From: Paractinoplanes lichenicola
GTDB taxonomy: Bacteria; Actinomycetota; Actinomycetes; Mycobacteriales; Micromonosporaceae
Reading direction: 5' to 3'
Assembly: GCF_016785085.1 (NCBI RefSeq)
Contig: NZ_JAENHO010000018.1
Location: 142,329 to 206,328, forward strand
Length of the DNA stretch: 64,000 nucleotides
In this document: one piece after another, positions 59,303-64,000 of the stretch
Position numbering within the stretch: the stretch's first letter is position 1
Layout of the letters: each line of letters starts with the position of its first letter
Program-made: the position numbers and the translations under genes
Notes under the pieces: model-generated
What the model was told of the DNA's origin: nothing
Seen by the model: the letters and a program-made list of their open reading frames with translations, nothing else
The model's database searches: none

Positions 59303-60445
59303 TTATCGCGCGGCCTCGGTGGCGACCGCTCGGACGGCGGCCACGACTCGTTCCCGGTCGTGCTCGGTGAGCGCGGAACCGCTCGGCAGGCACAGCCCGC
59401 GGCGGAACAGATCGGCGCAGACCTCGCCGCCGCGCATCACGCAGTCGTGGAACACCGGTTGCAGGTGCATCGGCTTCCAGGTGGGCCGCGCCTCGATCTC
59501 GTGGGCGGCGAGCCGCTCGAGCACCCGGTCGCGGCTCGCGCCGAACCGCTCGGGGTCGATCAGCAGACAGGTCAGCCAGAAGTTGGCCTCGCCGTAGCCG
59601 GCGATCGGCATGAACTCCACGCCCGGCAGGTCGCCGAGCGCGGCCCGGTAGTAACGGCCGGTCTCCCGCCGGGCGGCGATCATCGAATCGAGCCGCTGCA
59701 ACTGGCCGCGGCCGACGGCGGCGAGCAGGTTGCTGAGCCGATAGTTGTAGCCGACCGAGCGGTGCTCGTAATGCGGGAACGGCTCGCGGGCCTGCGTCGA
59801 CAAATGCCGGGCCTTGCGGGCGATCCCGTCGTCGTCGGTGACGAGCATGCCGCCCCCGCCGGTGGTGATGATTTTGTTGCCGTTGAACGACAGGACGCCG
59901 GCCAGCCCGAACGACCCGGCCGGCCGCCCCCGGTACGACGCGCCGAGCGCCTCGGCCGCGTCCTCGATCAGCGCGACCCCGTAGCGGTCGCACGCGTCGA
60001 CCAGCGGCTCGTAGTCGGCGCACTGGCCGTACATGTCGACGGCGATGACCGCGCGTGGCGGGCGGCCCTTGGCGCAGCGCCGCTTGAGCTCCTCGGTGAC
60101 CAGGGCCGGGTCGACGTTCCAGCTCTCCGGCGTGCTGTCCAGGAAGACCGGGCGGGCGCCGAGATACATGACGGCGTTGGCGGTCGCGGCGAACGTGAAC
60201 GACGGCACCAGCACGGTGTCGCCGTGCCGCACCCCGGCTGCCACCAGCGCCAGATGCAGGGCGGCGGTGCCGCTGCTGAGGGCGACCGCGTGCCGCACGC
60301 CGACGATCTCGGCCAGCTGCGCCTCGAACGCGTCGAGGTCGGGGCCGACCGGCGCGACCCAGTTGGAGTCGAACGCCTCGAGCAGCAGCTTGCGCTCCAG
60401 CTCGCCGACGTCGGGCGGGGACAGCCAGATGCGTGTCTCAGTCAT
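59303..60445 (-). CDS. DegT/DnrJ/EryC1 sugar aminotransferase
   Basis: 380 residues with all key features: SSGTAALHLALVAAGVRHGD, the DMYGQCADYEPLVDAC segment, EDAAEALGASYRG and PLP-Lys in LSFNGNKIITTGGGGM near residue 190. Aminates a 4-keto sugar such as the CapD-like product, giving a 4-amino-4,6-dideoxy sugar (PglE-like). Eight-bp overlap with the deacetylase gene. Confidence 0.93.
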   Translation of the reverse strand: MTETRIWLSPPDVGELERKLLLEAFDSNWVAPVGPDLDAFEAQLAEIVGVRHAVALSSGTAALHLALVAAGVRHGDTVLVPSFTFAATANAVMYLGARPVFLDSTPESWNVDPALVTEELKRRCAKGRPPRAVIAVDMYGQCADYEPLVDACDRYGVALIEDAAEALGASYRGRPAGSFGLAGVLSFNGNKIITTGGGGMLVTDDDGIARKARHLSTQAREPFPHYEHRSVGYNYRLSNLLAAVGRGQLQRLDSMIAARRETGRYYRAALGDLPGVEFMPIAGYGEANFWLTCLLIDPERFGASRDRVLERLAAHEIEARPTWKPMHLQPVFHDCVMRGGEVCADLFRRGLCLPSGSALTEHDRERVVAAVRAVATEAAR

Positions 60446-61292
60446 GGACTCTCGTCCTCACAGCCCAGATCGGCCAGGCCGGGTGCAGGCCCTGGCGGTG
60501 GATCATCATGGGGGAGTCGCCCGGCCGCATCGCGGGTCGCAGCGTGCTGGCGAAGCTGGTGTAGCCGGCCTCCCGGGCCACCTCGACGTCGCGCCGGCCA
60601 AAATCGACGGCGGGATGCCCGTACGGGGCCGCGAAGTCTTTGATTCTGATGCCGAGCTCGTCCTCGATCTCACGCTGCGAGTCGACGATCTCGTGCCGCG
60701 CCTCGGCGTCGGACTGGTCGGCCAGCCGCTGATGCGTCACAGTGTGCGACCCGAAATCGAACCCGGCGGCCGAGATCGCGCGGCAGTCGTCCCAGGTGAG
60801 GTTGCCGGGCTGCCCGACCAGCCCCGTGGTCAGGAAGAACATCGCCGGGACGCCGAGCTCGCGCAACACCGGAACGACGACGTCACGCCAGCTGGCATGC
60901 CCGTCATCGAACGAGAGACAGAAGACCGGCCCGCTTTTGGCCAGGACTCCCTTCCCTCCCCCCAAGATCGCTAGAGCCTCGGACCAGCTCACCAGCGGGC
61001 CGCGCCTGCGGAAGGCGAGCAGGTGGCGGCGCAGATCGTCCGCGTACTCCGGCAACACGTCGTGATAGAAGGGGAAATAGAGCCCCCCGGTCTCCGGCAG
61101 CCGCCGGAAAGCCCCGGCCGGCGCCAGAATCCGGCCCTGCACACGGGGTCGGGCCCGGAGCTTGCTGCGCAGCCCGAGCTCGTTGAGGCGTCGCTTGATC
61201 AAGGTCGGGGACGGCATCGGCACCCTCCGGCTCACTTCGTCCTCATCGACCCTCGCAAAATCGGGCCGAGCGGCGTCAGTAGCAATTGTCAT
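60438..61292 (-). CDS. Polysaccharide deacetylase (NodB domain)
   Basis: 284 residues. CE4 motifs are present: FCLSFDDGHASW (motif 1, metal-binding Asp pair) and FGSHTVTHQRL (motif 2, SH-x3-H), and FAAPYGHPAVD (motif 3). No signal peptide, so it may act in the cytoplasm on a lipid-linked sugar rather than on the wall. It is the first gene of the operon that runs to 49278. The start at 61292 is not certain: an inner ATG (MPSPTLIKRRLNE) is possible. Confidence 0.88.
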   Translation of the reverse strand: MTIATDAARPDFARVDEDEVSRRVPMPSPTLIKRRLNELGLRSKLRARPRVQGRILAPAGAFRRLPETGGLYFPFYHDVLPEYADDLRRHLLAFRRRGPLVSWSEALAILGGGKGVLAKSGPVFCLSFDDGHASWRDVVVPVLRELGVPAMFFLTTGLVGQPGNLTWDDCRAISAAGFDFGSHTVTHQRLADQSDAEARHEIVDSQREIEDELGIRIKDFAAPYGHPAVDFGRRDVEVAREAGYTSFASTLRPAMRPGDSPMMIHRQGLHPAWPIWAVRTRVHD

Positions 61293-61410
61293 AAGGTACG
61301 TGAGGATCTTTCACATCATTTATGACGTGCTCGCCCTGTCCTTCCGGCCCCATTGCGGAATAGCCTCGTGACGACTGGATATCGTGCGTCTTTTTCGCGG
61401 AGGGTGACGC
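61293..61410. promoter_or_regulatory. Divergent promoter region at the locus right end
   Basis: 118 bp between the deacetylase start and the plus-strand acyltransferase start. A+T-rich centre with CTTTCAC (61309) and TTATGACG (61319), similar in spirit to CTTTCAC...GTGAA upstream of the CapD-like gene. Must hold the promoter of the ten-gene operon. Confidence 0.5.
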
Positions 61411-62418
61411 ATGCTGCGACTGCACCGGGTGACCCCGACGGCCGGCATCTGGGCCGAACGCGCGACGTACGACGACCGCCTGATCTTCCACACCGAGCCC
61501 TGGCTCGACTTCGTGGCCGAAGCCCAGCGGGCCGAGCCGGTGCTGGCCCGAGTGACAGACGGTTCGGAGACGGTCGGCCACTTCACCGGACTGGTCACCA
61601 AGCGCTTCGGCCTGCGGATACTCGGCAGCCCGATGGCCGGCTGGACAACGTCGTACGTGGGATTCACCCTCGCGCCCGGGGTGCCCCGGCGGGCCGCGCT
61701 GGAGGCATTGATGCCCTTCGCCTTCGACGAGCTGGGCTGCGCCCACCTGGAGGTCCGCGACCGCTTCGCGACCGTGTCCGACCTCGACGGCCTGGGCCTG
61801 CGCTGGACCGAGGCGCCGACCGCGGTGATCTCATTGGAGCCCGTCGAGGACGCGTTGTTCAACGCCATGGCAAGCGCCTGCCGACGCAATATCAGGAAGG
61901 CCACCCGAAGCGGCGTAATTGTCGAGGAAGTTGTCGCTGATCCGACATTCGCCGACGATTTCTACGACCAGTTACGCGACGTTTTCGCCAAACAGAATCT
62001 CGTCCCCACGTATCCGATCGCGCGAGTCCGTTCCCTGATCAGCCACCTCGCGCCGGCCGGCCAGGTCCTGCTCCTGCGGGCCCGCGACGAGTCCGGCCGC
62101 TGCATCGCCACGGCCGTGCTCCCCTGGTACCACCGCACGATGTACTTCTGGGGCGGGGCCAGCTATCGCGCCGACCAGCACCTGCGCCCCAACGAAACCC
62201 TGATCTGGCACGCGCTGCGCTGGGCCAAGTCCCATGGCATGACCGAGTTCGACTTCGTCGGCGGTAATGCTTACAAGTCCAAGTACGGCACGGTTTCCGT
62301 CCCTGTTCCTTGGGCTCGGCGGTCCCGGTCTCCTCTTGTGGCCAACCTTCGTGATGCTGCTGCTCAGGGGTTCGCCCTCAAGCAGCGTGCCGTCGCCCGG
62401 TTGACCGCTGCCCGTTGA
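61411..62418 (+). CDS. FemAB/GNAT-type acyltransferase 3
   Basis: 335 residues. The conserved FemAB-like pieces are ALFNAMASACRRNIRKATRS (acceptor-side helix), RSLISHLAPAGQVLLLRARD and YFWGGASYRADQHLRPNETL, then FDFVGGNAYKSKYGT. It is less like the other two than they are like each other. Divergent from the deacetylase; probably the last gene of the polysaccharide locus. Confidence 0.82.
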   Translation: MLRLHRVTPTAGIWAERATYDDRLIFHTEPWLDFVAEAQRAEPVLARVTDGSETVGHFTGLVTKRFGLRILGSPMAGWTTSYVGFTLAPGVPRRAALEALMPFAFDELGCAHLEVRDRFATVSDLDGLGLRWTEAPTAVISLEPVEDALFNAMASACRRNIRKATRSGVIVEEVVADPTFADDFYDQLRDVFAKQNLVPTYPIARVRSLISHLAPAGQVLLLRARDESGRCIATAVLPWYHRTMYFWGGASYRADQHLRPNETLIWHALRWAKSHGMTEFDFVGGNAYKSKYGTVSVPVPWARRSRSPLVANLRDAAAQGFALKQRAVARLTAAR

Positions 62419-62463
62419 GGTCTTCCTTCTTTTTGGGTTTCCTCGTCTTGCTTGCGCTTGGAC

Positions 62464-62538
62464 GGTCGGGGGATGGGGTGCCCACTGAAGCTAGGAGGAA
62501 CGTTTTTACGCTTTCAGTGGTCACCCCATCCCCCGACC
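62464..62538. terminator. Very long near-perfect hairpin
   Basis: Arms 62464-62489 and 62513-62538: 17 bp (GGTCGGGGGATGGGGTG) plus one mismatch plus 8 bp (CCACTGAA) = 25 of 26 paired, with a 23-base loop that contains AGGAGG and a T5 run. It lies 45 bp after the acyltransferase stop. The strength suggests a terminator, but length and perfection also fit a small mobile hairpin element. Confidence 0.7.
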
Positions 62539-62661
62539 TTGCATGGGAATCCCTGACGGCCAGGCGTTTGGTCACCCGCTGCTGGGTGCATGCTCGGCGT
62601 GAGTAATCCCCTTGCGCCGGGTGGTCGGGCTGCCGCGCTGTGGACGAAGCGCCGTTGCTTT

Positions 62662-62765
62662 CTCACCCGGGCGGGCCTGAGTGGTGGGTTGCGCCACCTA
62701 ACCGTGCCGCCTTGCGCTCCGACGCTTCGCGCCTGGGGTCTTCGCTTCGCTCGGGAACCGGCAAC
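62662..62765 (+). repeat. Left copy of 104-bp inverted repeat
   Basis: Matches 63590-63692 in inverted orientation with only a few differences (for example GGTGGGTT versus GGTGGTT). Contains CTTGCGCTCCGACGCTTCGC and the GCTTCGCTCGG stretch. The two copies enclose about 0.8 kb with a tandem array and no gene. Confidence 0.88.
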
Positions 62766-63029
62766 CAGCCAGGTGCGTGGCCGGGGCCGCCGGTGCCGTC
62801 ACGCTGCGCAACCTCGTACGGCGAAGCCCGGCGACGAACCTGACGCCACAATGCCCGGTGTTCCGCACCGCCGGCCGTCCACTTCGACTCGCCGCCACCC
62901 GCGCCACGGCCACCACCCGCCAACCGATCACCAACCCTCAGCCGCCCAACCCGTCGGCTGTCCTCCGCTCTGCCTCGCCTTCCCAGCCAGCCACCACCCA
63001 GCTTCCAACCGCAGGTCAAACCGCATAGC

Positions 63030-63360
63030 CAGCCCACGGGCGCGACACCCGGGGCAGGGTTATCGCTTAGGGCAGCCCACGGGCGCGACACCCGGGGCAG
63101 GGTTACCGCTTAGGGCAGCCCACGGGCGCGACGGTCTGGGCTGGGTTACCGCTTTAGAACAGCCTGCGGGCGCGACACATAGGCCGAGTTCCCTGCCTAG
63201 ACAGCCGACGGGTCCGGCGCCCAGGCCGAGTTTCCCGCCTACGAAGCCGGCGGGTGCGATGCCCCGAGCAACTTGGCTGCTTGGGACAGCCGGTCGGCGC
63301 GGCACCCAGGTCAAGCGCAGCCGGCACGCGCGGTACCCAGGCCAAGCACACCCGACAGGC
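63030..63360 (+). repeat. Decaying ~43-bp tandem repeat array
   Basis: Unit starts CAGCCCACGGGCGCGACACC. Copies begin near 63030, 63073, 63116, 63160, 63202, 63244 and 63287 (period 42-44), then shorter ones at about 63318 and 63348. The first two are almost identical; divergence grows rightward. The period is not a multiple of three, so it is not a coding repeat. Confidence 0.82.
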
Positions 63361-63589
63361 GCCACGCTCAGGGCAAGTTGGACGGGTTGGCGCAACGGCG
63401 GGCGCGACGATCAGCGCGGGGTAAACGACCAGCGCAGTCGGCGGGGCGACGCCTGGTGTGCGTTGGCCGGTCGGCGTGAGGGTGGGTGCGCGCTGAGGGA
63501 GTTGGGTGGTTGGCTCGGTCGTGCGGCAGGCTGCCTGAAGCGACGTGGTGGCGTGACGGCAACTGGGAGCTCAGCCATGCACTGAGGCC

Positions 63590-63692
63590 GTTGCTGGTTT
63601 CCGAGCGAAGCGAAGACACCAGGCGCGAAGCGTCGGAGCGCAAGGCGGCACGGTTAGGTGGCGCAACCACCACTCAGGTCCGCCCGGGTGAG
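63590..63692 (-). repeat. Right copy of 104-bp inverted repeat
   Basis: Inverted partner of 62662-62765, ending CCGCCCGGGTGAG just before the IS3-type element. Both copies have the same palindromic CGAGCGAAGCG stretch. Confidence 0.88.
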
Positions 63693-63737
63693 TGAAAGTC
63701 CTGGCTTTGAGTTCCCCCCGTTTCGACGGAGCGGTGG

Positions 63738-64000
63738 TTACCTGCTTCCGGTCGGGGCAGGGGTGAGGTTATCTGGCTCGGTTTGGGCGTGCCAGGCCGC
63801 CTCGTATTCGTCGGGGCTGAGGTAGCCGAGTTCGCGTTGGATGCGGCGGGTGTTGTACTAGCCGTCGATGTATTCGAAGATCGCGTTCTCGGCCTCGTCA
63901 CGGTTCCGCCACGACGTTCGGTAGACCAGTTCGATCTTCAAGGTCGACCAGAAGTTCTCCATCAGCGCGTTGTCGTAGGAGTCGCCGACCGAGCCCATCG
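63738..64000 (-). pseudogene. IS3-family transposase, C-terminal part with amber codon
   Basis: Runs off the window. Minus-strand reading gives MGSVGDSYDNALMENFWSTL, YRTSWRNRDEAENAIFEYID, G-stop-YNTRRIQRELGYLSPDEYEAAWH and a TAA at 63740-63738. The DNA..EN catalytic-Glu region of the DDE domain is intact, but a TAG (63860-63858) stands where a Trp codon is expected. The left end of the IS is probably near 63700. Not the same copy as the fragment at 14606. Confidence 0.88.

Noticed and set aside
57090..59597. Plus-strand open frame of 835 codons
   Set aside because: Antisense to the chain-length protein and glycosyltransferase genes, which have clear motifs; His/Gly/Arg-rich and without domain signals.
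63030..63360. Possible CRISPR array
   Set aside because: Units are contiguous tandem copies of about 43 bp that drift gradually; there are no constant repeats separated by unique spacers, and no cas genes are in the window.
62590..63585. Plus-strand open frame of 331 codons in the repeat region
   Set aside because: Runs through a non-triplet tandem repeat and one inverted-repeat arm; no protein character.

Overview
The window comes from a high-GC actinomycete chromosome, most likely Micromonosporaceae (Actinoplanes-like). The basis is the strong G/C third-codon bias, frequent GTG starts, the SigE-family sigma / CU044_5270 gene pair, the DUF5317 and SAV2177-type methyltransferase families, and AICE-type replication-relaxation, DUF2637 and DUF6907 proteins. 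The genus is an inference from gene content.

1-4402, chromosomal backbone: the end of the arginine operon (argF 3' end, argR, argH), where both junctions are bridged by overlapping mini-ORFs; then a stand-alone receiver protein and a CU044_5270-family membrane protein on the minus strand.

4481-36792, a 32.3-kb integrated element. A large serine integrase lies beside the right end. The element has landed inside a SigE-family sigma factor gene. The 5' part of that gene (helices up to ...CSVGT) is at 36793-37221 and its last 26 codons (VKSQSSRGLDRLREL...) are at 4399-4479, still joined by an ATGA overlap to the CU044_5270 gene. Joining the flanks across a shared GT dinucleotide rebuilds a canonical 170-residue sigma factor. 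The element carries DUF6907, DUF2637, two replication-relaxation proteins and a frameshifted, IS-truncated DUF6919 gene, but no relaxase or FtsK/TraB translocase that I can see. Its cargo looks like a defence and stress island: a TIR-NB-ARC-TPR STAND protein with a 3-TM partner, a KAP-type P-loop NTPase, two A+T-richer membrane proteins of unknown function, a HipA-like kinase/DUF3037 pair, and a cassette of XRE regulator, HFCD flavoprotein, GPP34 protein, APC permease, GNAT, SAV2177-type methyltransferase, divergent MurC-like ligase and MurF. IS3 and IS5 remnants and a decayed methyltransferase gene show repeated insertion and decay.

37375-39613: aromatic-acid-exporter-like membrane protein and a LuxR-type regulator.

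39631-62418, a surface polysaccharide locus. Plus strand: VanZ-like protein, CapD/FlaA1-type epimerase-dehydratase, UDP-sugar dehydrogenase, initiating sugar-phosphate transferase, DegT-like protein. Minus strand: one GT4 gene, then a tightly packed ten-gene operon (61292 to 49278) of deacetylase, DegT aminotransferase, GT4, Wzc-like chain-length protein/ATPase, flippase, Wzy-like polymerase, lipoprotein, and two FemAB/GNAT paralogues flanking an FAD monooxygenase. Between these blocks sits a DUF5317 gene followed by two tandem 35-residue micropeptide genes.

62419-64000: non-coding, repeat-rich DNA (a near-perfect 26-bp-stem hairpin, 104-bp inverted repeats, a ~43-bp tandem array) leading into a broken IS3-family transposase at the window edge.
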